A stretch of DNA of 64,000 bases from Dillenia suffruticosa (Eukaryota; Streptophyta; Magnoliopsida; Dilleniales; Dilleniaceae), in the NCBI GenBank assembly GCA_033439265.1, contig JAVTVX010000009.1, positions 1,415,609 to 1,479,608 of the forward strand, in the 5' to 3' direction. Below, piece after piece: positions 1-12,900 of the stretch; position 1 is the stretch's first letter; each line of letters opens with the position of its first letter. The notes under the pieces were generated by a model. It was given only the letters and a program-made list of their open reading frames with translations, was not told the origin of the DNA and did not search any database. A program made the translations under genes and the position numbers.

Positions 1-916
1 TTTTAGTTTCAAATATTTCAATTCTTATTTTTCCATTTGAAGAAATGTATTTTTTCGACAAATTAAAAAAGCATATTGAAAAAATTTAAAAATATAATTT
101 AAATATAGAAATAGGCTACTTTATTAACTATGGGGGAGGTGCATGAAGGTATGAGAAGAAGGTAATAGAATGAACCCCATGAAGATCTGACCTTGGTATT
201 TAGGTGTTTGAATGTGCTTGCATATCTTGGCAGTGTTGTCAGTATTTGATCGAGAGATACTATGTCTTTCATCTTCTAAGGATCTGAAGGGGTTTATGAC
301 TGACCTATGTTTTCATTTAGTTCTTGTAGTCCTTTACGAAATTTTGTAGTTGTTCCCCTCTCTCTTTGCTTTTTGGGAGAATATCATTTTCTCCATTTTG
401 TACTTCTCTTCACTATTTCTTAGTAATATTTTTTTTAATGAAAAAAATAGTCTAAGTACTTTGATAGGTTTATATTCAGCCCTTTCTTATTTATAGCCAT
501 ATTTTTCTCTCTACCTCAATCAAGGTTTCCTTAGATATCCTAGTTGTTGCGACACCTTGAGTCTTCTTGATGACGATGTGGTTTAGTGTTGCATTTGAAG
601 GTCCCTTGAGTGTGGCCAATCCATCTAAATTATTTCTCTCTTATTCTCCATGGGTGCAACCTTTATAGTTTCTTTATCATGGTCATTCACAGTTGTGTTT
701 CTGTTTTGTTAGAACATTCATGGGATTTTTGTGGTTGAATTGAGTGTTTAATATTTACCTTGACATGTCTTACATTTATGATTTTTCTTGTAGAATGGAA
801 AATTTTTGCTGTCAGTACTTATTTTCTTTGGAAGTTTATGCATAATCCTTTTATATATTCTATGGATTGGAAATGATTTGAATTCTGTTTCTGCACCTTT
901 GTATGCATTATTCCAG
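1..916 (+). other. Intron of the callose synthase gene (left edge)
   Basis: No coding exon was found here. The first exon begins at 917 after a TTCCAG acceptor, and it starts with the last base of a split codon, so the preceding exon lies left of the window. I looked for the preceding conserved segment of the family (a Ser-Leu-Arg-Glu-Glu-Asp-Tyr run) and did not see it. The sequence is T-rich, as plant introns are. Confidence 0.6.
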
Positions 917-3900
917 GGAAATGGACTTGCTTTCAATGCCCAGCAATGCTGGAAGTCTGGGATTAGTTCAATGGCCATTGTTTCTGTTAAGCAGTAAGGT
1001 GCAACCCAATGTACTGTTCACCTTGTTGTCTGATTGATTCTGCCTATGTTTTTTTGTCAGTTTAACTTTGTTATCTTTCCAGATCTTTTTGGCAGTGGAT
1101 TTAGCTTTGGACTGCAATGATTCACAAGTGGATCTTTGGAATAGGATAAGCAGGGATGAGTACATGGCATATGCCGTTCAGGAATGCTACTATAGTGTAG
1201 AAAAAATTTTGTATTCCCTTGTTGATGCTGAAGGAAGGCTTTGGTATGAATACATTCTCATCTTACATTTCTCGTTTTAGACTGACAGCATGATGTGATA
1301 TGCTTGATATGTTGTCTTTGTGATAGGGTTGAGAGGATTTTTCGGGAGATTCGGAATGGTATGATGGAGAATTCACTACTCATAACCTTATCACTCAAAA
1401 AGCTTCCTTTGGTGTTACAAAGATTCACAGCATTAACAGGACTTTTGGTATTCATTCTGTTGACTCGGTGCTTTTTTTTTAACCTTCAAACTAATTATTT
1501 TATCACAGCATGTGGCATATACATTTCCTGATATTATTCTTTCTCCACTATCCCTTTTTGGCTTTATGGATTTGATTTTATCTTATTATCAAGAACATGG
1601 CTTTTCTTAGGGGTAGATAGCAAAAACATACAATCTCTAGTTTTAGAATTATTGTAACACATGATGCAAACATCCGGAGAGTGTTTTGAAAATCTCCTTT
1701 TTTGTGACAAATGATTGATATTGATTTTTTTAAGTACTATGAACCAAGTAAAAGCCTTAATTTTGGTAAGAATTTTTGCGTTCCAAATAAAATTAGTTAA
1801 ATTGGTTAAGGGAAATGGAAGGGTGCGGGAAAAACAAATAAGATGATGAAAACTAGATTTGTAAAAGAAAACACCCAAAATTTAAGATTCCAAATTCTAG
1901 TATCATGAACATTATGAGAAGTTATATTTCGATGTAAAAGGGAAATTAGGGGGAAAAACTTTGTAACTTATCTTTTTAAAAAAATGAAAATCCCAAGTGA
2001 TCGAATGATCCTCCCGATTATAAGAGTCTTTGATAGGAGCCAAGTGAAGCATCTTTTTTAAAAAATGAAAATCCCAAGTGATCAAATGATCCACCCGATT
2101 ATAAGAGTCTTTGATAGGAGCCAAGTAAAGCATAGACAACTAATAGAGTGGGAAAAGTGATGAAAAAAACACACAATCTAAGAATCCTTCTAAAAGAGAA
2201 GATGAGAACCACTGCCCACTTTAAAAGACATAGAGGAACAACCACCACCAGCACCACCACCAAGCCTTTATCCCACCAAGTGGGGTTGGCTATATGGATC
2301 CTTCTACACCATTGTACTTTATTTCATATCGCATGCTCATGAAAATTTGATACAACTGAGTGTTGAATTTCCAAGGACCGGAATGAGAGGCTCCCACTCC
2401 AACATTGCATCTCATCCATTCTGTTGGAAACCATACTTGCTTTTAATAAGCTTATGTCACAAAGAATTGGATTCTTAGGTGAATCTCCAAAGCCATTTGC
2501 TTACTGGAGAGATGATTGGGTTTTAAGTCCCCACCCACCCGAGCATTAATTGGGGAACATAAACAGAATATGCCATACATCTTCTCCTGCAAGGACCAAT
2601 GAAGTGTAGGTATATTGAGACTGGCATAAATGAACATCGATGAAGTTTTGGTGGTGCTTGCTTAGCAGTGGGGTAATTTCTCTTCGTTGATTTCTGGGTA
2701 AACTATCAAAAAAGTTGGAAAAATATCAAAGAATTTGCATATCTTTGATTTGCTGCTTTTGGTGGTGGTGTTGTTGAAAAGTGATTTTTACCCTTTGGAA
2801 ATGGTTTTTGGGTTTTAGTGTTTTGGATGGTTCTTATATTAGATTCTAAGAAGATTCTTCTGCAGGAGTTTCTTGTTTTCTAGACATATTCTCTTTTCTT
2901 TCTTTATGCTTCATAACTATTCGCCTGGCCACTTTTTTTTTTTTACTTTTTATAGTCTAGAGAAAGATCATATATTGTGGCTCTTTCATCTAATGGAATC
3001 CTGCTCCCCTTTGTCTAATCGGGATTTTAGAATTTGGAATCGTGACGGTTCCAGATCAAACTCTTGTGACGCTGTTTCAATCCACTTACCTTTGCCCAAG
3101 AGTATTAGATTATTGTATTTGTGCTTCTTGATTTCTTGGTCAGGTTACCTACACAAAGCTCTTCCTGCAGTGGAGCTTTCTGTCCTGGCATTTTCACTTT
3201 TTCAAAAGTATTTAATATTGAACTGTAGATCTTTCTTTCCTTTTTAGTCTGATTGAGTTCTTCTCTCCTTTGCTCAATCCATACTTTTGCTTACGATGGG
3301 TTTGTCGACTTGTAAATATGCATTTTTCCCCCCTCCATTATTTAAAATTTGAATGAGTCATTTCTAGTGGCTTGCTTCATCTAAGTAATGATACTCTCCA
3401 AAACCTTAGCTATGATTTGGTGTGTTTCATAATGATAATAACGTTGGTATCAATGAATTATAAACAAGTAGGCCAGACCAGGCATTTTGCCTTGATCAGT
3501 GTACTGTGTGATATTAATAGTTAGGCACACCACCTTTTTCTTACTTTGTTGTGGTATGGGTAGCACGCTTTTTGGTGTCCTGTGTGAGCAATGCATTTGT
3601 TGTGGGCCTGTATCTAAATTCTTGGGAATTATGTTTAAAGACTTTGGATGAGCAAAGCAGAGAAAATGTTTCTTGCTGTCATATGGTAAATACGATCTGA
3701 CAGGAATAATTGTATATTCATAATCTAATTCATATCAAAGGATTGGAGGGCGGTGCTTCATTAGATTAGTTTTTTTTTTCTTGTATTCTATTTTTTATTA
3801 CTCCGGAGGATTCTTTAGACTTTGGAGTTCTTATACATTCTTTCTTGCCTTGAGTATAAATTTGCTTTTCTATATATACACACACACAAATATGCATCAA

Positions 3901-6900
3901 CATGGTTCTGTGGGATAAGATTGCTCCTCTTCTTTACTATTGTGACATGCTTTAGTGCTCTAAGGACTATTACATTAACTGGTGTCATTAAGACCTTTAG
4001 TAATGTTTGCTCTCTTATTTGTGTTTCTTGTTATGGGATGTCTCTTACTCCCTCTCTGAAAACTGTGATTTCCTAGACTCTATGCCATCTAAGATTTGAT
4101 TCTTTCCCTGCTTTAAACATGTGTATTGTGTTTCAGTATCTACATTTTTCATATTTCCTGCTCAAACTCATTTTGGGGCTTTGAAGCATTTGTGCAGTTT
4201 TTATGCATAGATTTCCCTTTCTTTTCGAACAAGGATATAGCCCTTTTGTCTTGCTTTGAATTATTAGTTTTGCAAGTTTTTGGGTTGGCACCCCCTTATT
4301 GCCTCTAATATAGTTTTTATTCATAAAAAAAGTCTTTTAAAAAAAATTCCTGCAATTTTCCATTCAGGGCCAAGTAACTATATGTTTGTATTTTGTTAGA
4401 TACGGAATGAAACTCCTGATCTGGCAAAGGGTGCTGCGAAAGCTGTTTTTGACTTTTATGATGTTGTCACACATGATTTGCTTTCATCTGAGCTAAGGTA
4501 TACAATTGGTGAAACTTGTGATTAATTGATGGTAATATTTTGGTTCTCTCCAAGATAACGTGCTTGATTGTGCTTTTTTTTTGGGGGGGGGGTTGATTAT
4601 ACTTTGTCAGGGAGCAACTTGATACATGGAACATTTTGGCGAGAGCAAGAAATGAAGGTCGCCTGTTTTCTAGGATTGAATGGCCAAAGCATCCCGAAAT
4701 TGTGGGGTTTTCACTATACTATCTTGCTCTGGTTTATTTTTATGATTACTATAATGGCTTTTAGAAATTGTCTAAGATTTATGACATTTTCACTGCATTG
4801 ATTGCAACAGAAAGAGTTGGTGAAGCGGTTGCATCTACTACTCACGGTGAAGGAGTCCGCAGCTAATATTCCCAAAAATCTTGAAGCAAGAAGAAGATTA
4901 GAATTCTTTACAAATTCATTGTTTATGGACATGCCTCCAGCAAAGCCTGTGAGCGAAATGATGCCATTCAGGTAGTCAGAAAGCAAATAACCTCATGATT
5001 TCATTGTTCATAAGAGCAACATATTCTTTATGGGCACTTTGGAATCTATTTTTATGATATGGCAGTATTTCATCAACATCCATTGGTTGTTTACCCCTGG
5101 TCATGGAGTTTTCAATCACTATGGCCCAGAACAAATGCATTTTCTTCTTCATAATTTGCTTCTATAATAAATTCTAATTTTATTTCCTTAATTGTTTCTC
5201 TGTAATAGTGTCTTCACCCCCTATTACAGCGAGACTGTACTTTACAGTTCTTCTGAGCTGCGGGTAGAGAATGAAGATGGAATATCTATCCTATTTTATC
5301 TGCAGAAAATCTTTCCTGGTATGTCTTGATCCGCCACATTCTGCCTTCTCAATTGTTTGTGCCTGTTATATCCATCCTTTTCCTTTGTTTATTCAAAATT
5401 TTGACTGTGTTGCAATATTTGCATGTGATATATGCATTTAAATCAGCATCTGTGCACAGGTCAAAACAGAATTTGTGATGGTTAAAGTTGTACAAGGGTT
5501 TCATGCTCCATATATATCTTATAATTTCCGCCAGCTTTTTGTTCAGAGATATATGGATTTGTGTCCGGTGAATGCTATGCTTCTTTAAGTCTTTCCTTTT
5601 GTAGGAAAAATGGATGTGGTATATCGTGCAACTTATTCAGATAGAAATATTGTAAATACTTCTCCCATGTGGACTGACTGGGTTAGAGGTGGCAAACATA
5701 TTCAAAGGTGCTTGACATCCTTAAGGTGCTTGGTGTAAGAGCCCCCACATCTGGAGGCGGTATGTGTGCACCTAAGTGAGGCGCTTATCTAAAAACTGTT
5801 GGTTTTCAAAAACATATTTCATTAAGGACCAAATCATTAACCAAGCGAAATGTTCAGTGTAAATGAAAAGGTTTTTCTTATCATATTTATCACCCGTGAA
5901 ACCATTTTATGACATATCTTTGTAAGCGTTAGTATCTGCGTGTGCTTAATCTTTATTGGTAGCAATAAATACAAAAAAGAAAAACTCATACTAATGAAAA
6001 ATCAAGTTTCAATATTGGAAGAACACAGGTGCTATATTATGTACGTCAATGTACTGAAATCTCAAGCATGCAACTAAACAAGGAAATACACAAAAATAAA
6101 AATTTTATTTTATTTAGTATAGTAGCGGGGAGGCGGGGAGGGAGGTGATGCTCACCTTTGTGCCTTGGGCTCTGATTTATCAGTGATTGAGCTTTCATTA
6201 TTGTGAAGCCATCATTGCATATGATTGTTACCTGTCACATATCCTGTTGATTGCTTTCTTGCAGTACATGTGCCTGATGTTAATAGTTTATTTTCTGTAG
6301 ATGAATGGGACAACTTTCTTGAAAGAATAGGCTACAATGAATCTGATGGGGATGCAGAGCTTCAAGAGACCCATTCGCTGGAGCTTCGATTTTGGGCATC
6401 TTATCGAGGCCAGACTCTAGCAAGAACAGGTTAGAATAATCTCCACGAAATGTTAATCTATCATTTGTATTTTGGCTCCTAAATTATTCTTCTTTGGTGC
6501 ATGAGCAACATTATGACTTTTTGATGCCCTCTTGTTTAAGTGGAGGGATTCCTGATTTATTGGCTATGATGCAGTGCGTGGAATGATGTACTACAGAAGG
6601 GCCTTAATGCTACAAAGTTTTCTGGAAGGAAGAAGACTGGCTGGTATGTCCAATAAAATGTTATTTTGTTGCCGTTGTAATTCTGTACCATTGATTTCCC
6701 CTAATCGAGTGTTTCATATTGTTTTGCAAGTAGGAGGTGATCAGTCCCAAAGCAACTTCCTCTCAACCCAGGGTTTTGAGTTATCTCATGAAACTCGAGC
6801 TCAGGCAGATTTGAAGTTCACTTATGTGGTGTCTTGCCAAATTTATGGGCAGCAAAAGCAAAGAAAAGCCCCAGAGGCAGCTGATATTGCTCTCTTGTTA

Positions 6901-9900
6901 CAGCGGTAAAATTTTGTCTGTTCTCTGTATTATTTGTATCATGGGGTAGTAAAGCTTCAATTTTTCTGCTATACTTTGTCACTGTTCTGACAATCCTAGA
7001 TTTTACTGTGTTATACTTTGTCAACCATTGTGATAATCATAAATTTGATTGCAAGCTCAAGCATGGGATTCCTTTTTGCTGTCGACTCCATAGTTGTTCC
7101 AAAAATGAGTAGAGGCACATGATATTGTGACAGGCAGCATGGCTGATGTTTGTTTGGCTACATCAACCATTAGGCAAGGATCCTCATATCGGAAATTTTA
7201 GCTCTTTAGACCTTGTTCCTATTGTGTATAGTATTTCGATGCCTCCAGGTCCTCTGTTTCCCATAGGGACCCTTTGTCATGAAACTTTCGTTTCTTCAGT
7301 TATTGTGATGACTGAGAAATTTTGGATCTTTCTTCTGTTCATAGCTTCTCTGACACCTATTGTCCCTCACCAAATTTAAATTCTAAAATTTGGTGTATTG
7401 ATAATTTCAGGCTGTTTTCCCTAGAAAACAACCTCATCCCATGAGAGAATCAGGAATAGGTTGGTTCTTTGAAACCCTCATGTTCATTTCCATTTAAATG
7501 CACCAAAATGTTGACATCTTGGGATAATTCCACTATGCTTAGCTTCCTTGCCATGTCTAAATTCTATAATTCCAATAGAAGCGAACCATTCGCTCTACTT
7601 GGACAGATTCGAAGCACAACAGATCAGAAAATTATCTTCTCCTCATTTAATTAATGATTGGGCAATGCAAAAATAAATAGTCCCTTGATTCAAGATATTA
7701 TTCTTGCACACAAATATTTGGTGAGAGAGCTTTGAAAGGTATTCTCTGCAACAGATCATTAGAAATGGTACTTTTGAGAACTAAAGACTGTGAGAAAGTC
7801 CTTAATGTGAAGGAGCTTTAGTATTCAAATAAAATTATCAAGTGGGCCAATATGTGCAGTGGGAGACTCCGTGGGAGGATCAAAAAAGGATTTTGATGTG
7901 AGGAATATAGAGCTATCAGGATTCCAAAGAGTGCTACATGATTTTAATTGGTCTTTCTCTTACTGTTAGATTTCATGATACATGCAAGAGATTTAGCTTA
8001 TTGTTTTCCTTTTCCACCCAAAAGAACAGAAAATGGAAAGTGTTGGTTATACTGGGCTGAGTTTGGTTCTGGTCCTGCATGTATGGATGGTTGGTTCTGA
8101 CTTTTTATCAAAGGATTATATTACAATTTTCAGTGTCCGGTTGAATTTTTTGAGCACCTAAATATCCTCTATTATAAATCTTCCATTCTGAATTATTGCA
8201 TGTTTTTGTCATCTGTAGATCTTTTAATGTGATATTAACTCACGTAGATTAGGTTGCTCAAGTAAATTTAACTCAACTGAGCTAGTTGTTTTTCATGGTC
8301 TCACTTTCATGCCTTCTGTTCCTTCGCTATCAGGAATGAAGCACTCCGTGTTGCCTTCATTCATGTGGAGGAAATTGGTGCAGCTGATGGAAAGATAGAG
8401 AAGGAATTCTACTCAAAACTTGTCAAAGCTGATGTCCATGGCAGAGATCAGGTACACAAAAGCAGTGTTTCCTTTGTCAGTGCACCCGTAAATGAGTCAC
8501 AACATGTTAATTCATTTTTAATGTTTTGATAGCTTAGTGAGCAAATGTGGCTGGAAATAAATTAAATGTTGGTCTAATTTGGTGTTTCCAAGTGTTCCTT
8601 TCATTCCTACCATGCAGCTTGGAATCATTATTTTAGAGACTTGGTATTTATAGGTTTTCTATCTACATGTAGGAAATATATTCTATCAAACTTCCTGGAG
8701 ATCCAAAACTTGGAGAAGGAAAGCCTGAAAATCAAAACCATGCTATCATATTCACACGTGGGGAGGCCATTCAGACTATTGACATGAATCAGGTAACTTA
8801 TATTGCATTTATGTATTATTCCTGTCTAAGATTTGGAAAAACCTGTTATGCTGTGGTTTTATTGCTGAAGACTTCCTCATCTTCTTAAAGTTTTAGCTCT
8901 TACTAAAATGCAGCAACCAATTGAGGACCCTTTTTGTTGGTCTTCCTTCTATGATATTGCGATGTCTTGGTTCTAAATATTTATGCTGGTACATTACAGC
9001 TGTGTTTGTTTAGAGGAAAAAGTCTGCTCTTGAAAAACGGAATTCATTTTCATTGACTTGTTATTCAAGTCGAGGAAACCCTAGATCTGTTTCCCCACTT
9101 TGACTATGCCTTTCACATCTCCAGCTATTTAGCATAGGCAAAAGTAGACTCCTGCTCTTTTGCCCATCCTCTACTTCTCTCTCAATTCTCTCTCCACTTT
9201 ATGTGATAACAAGTTTCAGATATTATCTGGCTCTCTCTTTCTTCCATTTTCAGCTCATTTTCTATGTAAGTTGTATCTTGGTTAATGTTGAAGTTGTGCT
9301 TTTTGGCCTTTGGCTTTTCAGCTTCATTTGAACTGTCCTCTCCCGAGTGTTGCATTCTGGCCACTGGTTCTTTATTATTGGTGTCAAAATTATTGTATTG
9401 AGCTTTCCTTTTGTTTCCTTTGCTTGGTGCTCGGCAAATACCGAGTTTGAAAGCTTTGGTGTTGTCTATGTATCAAATCTTTGTTGAAATGCCTTTGAAG
9501 ACATTCAAATTAGAAATCGCACTATGTTGAACAATTACCACATTAAATGGATCCCTCGTCTTGATCTAATTTTTCCATCATTGAATAGATCTTAATATAC
9601 TCTTTAAGTTAAATCGATTGTAGTTATTGCAACTAAGAGTTGAAAATTTTAAGAATAATGTATGTTTAGAAATTTCCTGTGAATTCAGGTTCTGTACATC
9701 AATTTTCAGGTAGTAATGTTGGGTTGTGCACAAATATTCTCCTATATATGCAAAACAGAGGAAAAATAGCTTTCTGTACTCTCTCCAAACAACAAGAAAT
9801 AAAATATTTTTCAGAAAAAATGCTTTCTATATTTTCCCAAGATGGGAAATTTTCTATCAAGCAAACAGAATCTGTGTATCAACATATTTAGAAATACGAA

Positions 9901-12900
9901 TTCATACGAGGGCACAGAACCATGAAAAGCCAGTGTATTTTGGCAACCATCACTGGGCAGCCACGAGGAGTGTGGGTGTTATCATCAGGCGTGTCGCTAA
10001 AACCGAGTAATTGGTTGATCTTAAAGCCTTGATATTCAAAATACAGCGAGGTCTTGTCAAAATGAGCCTCGTGCTCGAAGTGTATATATGTTGGGGTTTT
10101 GTAAAGTGTGTCCTAAGGGCACTTGTTAAGTAGCACTTATTGTTCCTATCATTATAGATATTTTCATTATCTTTAAAACTTTCTATATTACTATTTTACG
10201 ATGACAAAGATGACCCTATTTATTTCTTTTTCTAGTATGTTTGAAATAATTTCTGAAAAATACGTACTTTGAACACAAGCACTTACTAGCCATATGACAA
10301 GAAGAAAAAACTGAGTCTTAATTCCAAATTTTGGAATCGGCCACTTGAGAGACCAATATAGGAGAAATGAAAAAAAATAATAGAAAATGATGAAAAACAA
10401 TAATAGAAAATGATAAAAAAAATATAAAATTAAAGATTGAAAGTAAAATAGAGAAGATAACACTTAAAAACAAAAATAAAAATAATGAAAAGAGAGAATT
10501 AAAAGTAAATTATTCGTAGAAATTTAAAATAATAATAATTAAATTCTCTTATACCACTCATTCTTATTTAAAGTCATTTTCTCAACTAAACTCTTGACAC
10601 ATATATCTTTATGGATAACTTTCAGGTTTTCAACGGTTTATCCTGACATTTTACTTAATATCCTACATTTAAGGTCTTACTCTTCCTACTTGGTGTATCT
10701 TTGGATCTTCGTTATACGTGTCAAAACCACCTTAAGCGATGCTCTCTTATCTTATCTATAATTAAACTTACTCCTAGCTTAGTACATATCTTTTTATTTC
10801 TAATTTTATCTTTTCTAGTTTTATTATGTCTGTATCTGAGTATTTTTATTTCAGCTAGAGCTGTTTTATGCTCTTATTGTTGATTAATAGCTCAACACTC
10901 GATGTCATACAATAATACAGATCTAACTGTGATTCTATAAAACTTCTCCTTCAATTGCAGTGGCATCATGCGATCGCAGATAATTCCAGATACACCTCTT
11001 TATTTCATCCACTCTGCTTGAATCCTATGATTCTCATCTCTATCATTTTGTTATCGTTTTGAATGATGGCCCCATAAGTTCTAAAATGTTCGTTCTTTGG
11101 TACATACTGGCATTTTAGCTTAATCATTTATTCATCATTCTGGTGATTGTCACCAAATATACATCTTATATACTTAGTTTTTAACCGATTCAATGTAAAT
11201 CCTTTGGATTGTAGTGCCCCTCGATAACTCCAACTTAGCATTAATACCCTTTGTAATTTTATCGATCAGCACTATATCATCTGCAAAAGCATACACCATG
11301 GTACATTATTTTGGATACTCTTTGTTATTTTATCTATCGTTATCACAAATAGGAAGGAATTTAATGTTGAATCTTGGTAAGTCCAATGTTAATTGGGAAG
11401 CCATCACTTAAACCCCGCACACCCCGCAGGTGTTTACATCAGTAATAACTCCCTCATATATATCTTTGATGAGATCAATGTATCTCAAAGAGATTCCCTT
11501 CTTTGTCAACGCCCATCATAATGTCTTTGAAAATCCTATCATATATTTTCTCTAGGTCAATGAATACCATATGTAAGTCTCTCTTTTGTACTCAAAACGT
11601 CTCCATTATCTGTATAAGTGAATGGATTCGGTGGTGGATTGTTTTGACATGAATTCAAATTGATTTTGAGACACTTACCTCCAATCTCAATTTATACTCC
11701 ATTACTTTCTCCCACCACTTCATAGTATGATTAATAAGTTTAATTCTTTATTAATTGGAACGATTTTGTATGCATCCTTTATTCTTATATATTGGTTCAA
11801 CTGTGCTCTCCCTTCATGTTTGGTGTATTTCCTTGGTTGGTTAGATTTTGTTAAAAAGATCTGGCAACATTCATATCTCCACTTCATCCAAACATTTCCA
11901 CACCTTAGTAGGGATGTCATCGGATTCTGTGGTTTTATTATTTTTCATTCTCTTTAAGGCCTCCCTTATTTCATGAGGACGGATCTTGTCCTTAAAATCT
12001 CTATTTTTCTCCTCTATAGGTATTGCAATATCGTCGATATCCCTTGTACCCACAACGTTAAAGAGGTTGTCAAAATAATCACTTAAAAGCTTTTTTATGT
12101 CTCCATTCATTACAAAGAAATTATTGGTCTCACTCTTAATATACCTAATACTATTCAGATCATTTCCTTTTCTATCCCTTTAGTTTGACAATTCTATAAA
12201 TCTCTTTTTCTCCGTCCTTAATTTTTAATTTCTTATATAATTCGTTATACACCTTGCTTTTTTTGATTTGTGAATAATTTTCTTTACCTTTTTTTTTTTT
12301 CATTTGCATTCTTATATTTATAAAATGCATCGTTACCTCTCTTACCTTTAAGGTTCCTATAGTACTCTCGTTTTGTTCATATAGCAGTTTGGATTTTCTT
12401 ATTCCACCATTATGACTCTGTCTATCGGTGTCCGAGCCGTAGATATGCCAAGAACCTCCTTACCTATATTCTTAATATTATTAAACATTTCTACTAATAT
12501 GGTTTCCGAATTATCATTAGTAGACTAGGTAGCTATTTGAATTAATTGTTTCTAAAGGTCGTCATTTTTTCCTCTTTCAGATTCCACCACTTAATTCTTG
12601 ATTCCATAAATTGCCGACACTTCTTTTGCCTTTTAGGCACATGCACATCTAAAACTAAAAATCTATGTTGAGTTGTTACACTCTCACTTGGTATAACCTT
12701 ATAATCTCTATAGATCATTCTATCATCCCTTCTGATGAGAAAGAAATTTATTTGACTAGCATTCGACCCATTTTTATACGTAACCATATGTGACTCTCTT
12801 TTCTTTAAGAAATTGTTTATGAGTATCAAATAGGATGTTGTGACAACCTTTAAAATGTACCCCCACGTCATTCCTAATATCAAAGCTAAAACTTTCATGT

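Larger units (their letters stand above)
1560..2640 (-). mobile_element. Decayed L1-like LINE remnant (zf-RVT region)
   Basis: The minus strand at 1600-1878 reads like the zinc-binding reverse-transcriptase domain (zf-RVT) at the C-terminal end of plant L1-type LINE polyproteins: FIWNAKILTKIKAFTW, then a KRRFSKHSPDVCIMC block. Further upstream on the same strand (about 2340-2450), the fragment SKYGFQQNG followed by a stop and DAM resembles the segment that normally precedes zf-RVT. Stops and frame changes are frequent, so the element is dead. It lies antisense in a callose synthase intron. Its ends were not defined. Confidence 0.6.
1448..4399 (+). other. Callose synthase intron 3 (of those in the window), about 3 kb
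   Basis: This long intron lies between exons 1327-1447 and 4400-4497. Its left third holds antisense L1-like LINE remnants (about 1560-2640), an 81-bp tandem duplication and a dispersed repeat near 2225-2345. The stretch from 2640 to 4399 is T-rich, and I see no other gene or structured element in it. Confidence 0.75.

Noticed and set aside
1-916. Upstream callose synthase exons in the first 900 bases
   Set aside because: The frame entering 917 requires a split Arg codon. No segment resembling the preceding family block with a GT donor is present; the open frames here are short and T-rich.
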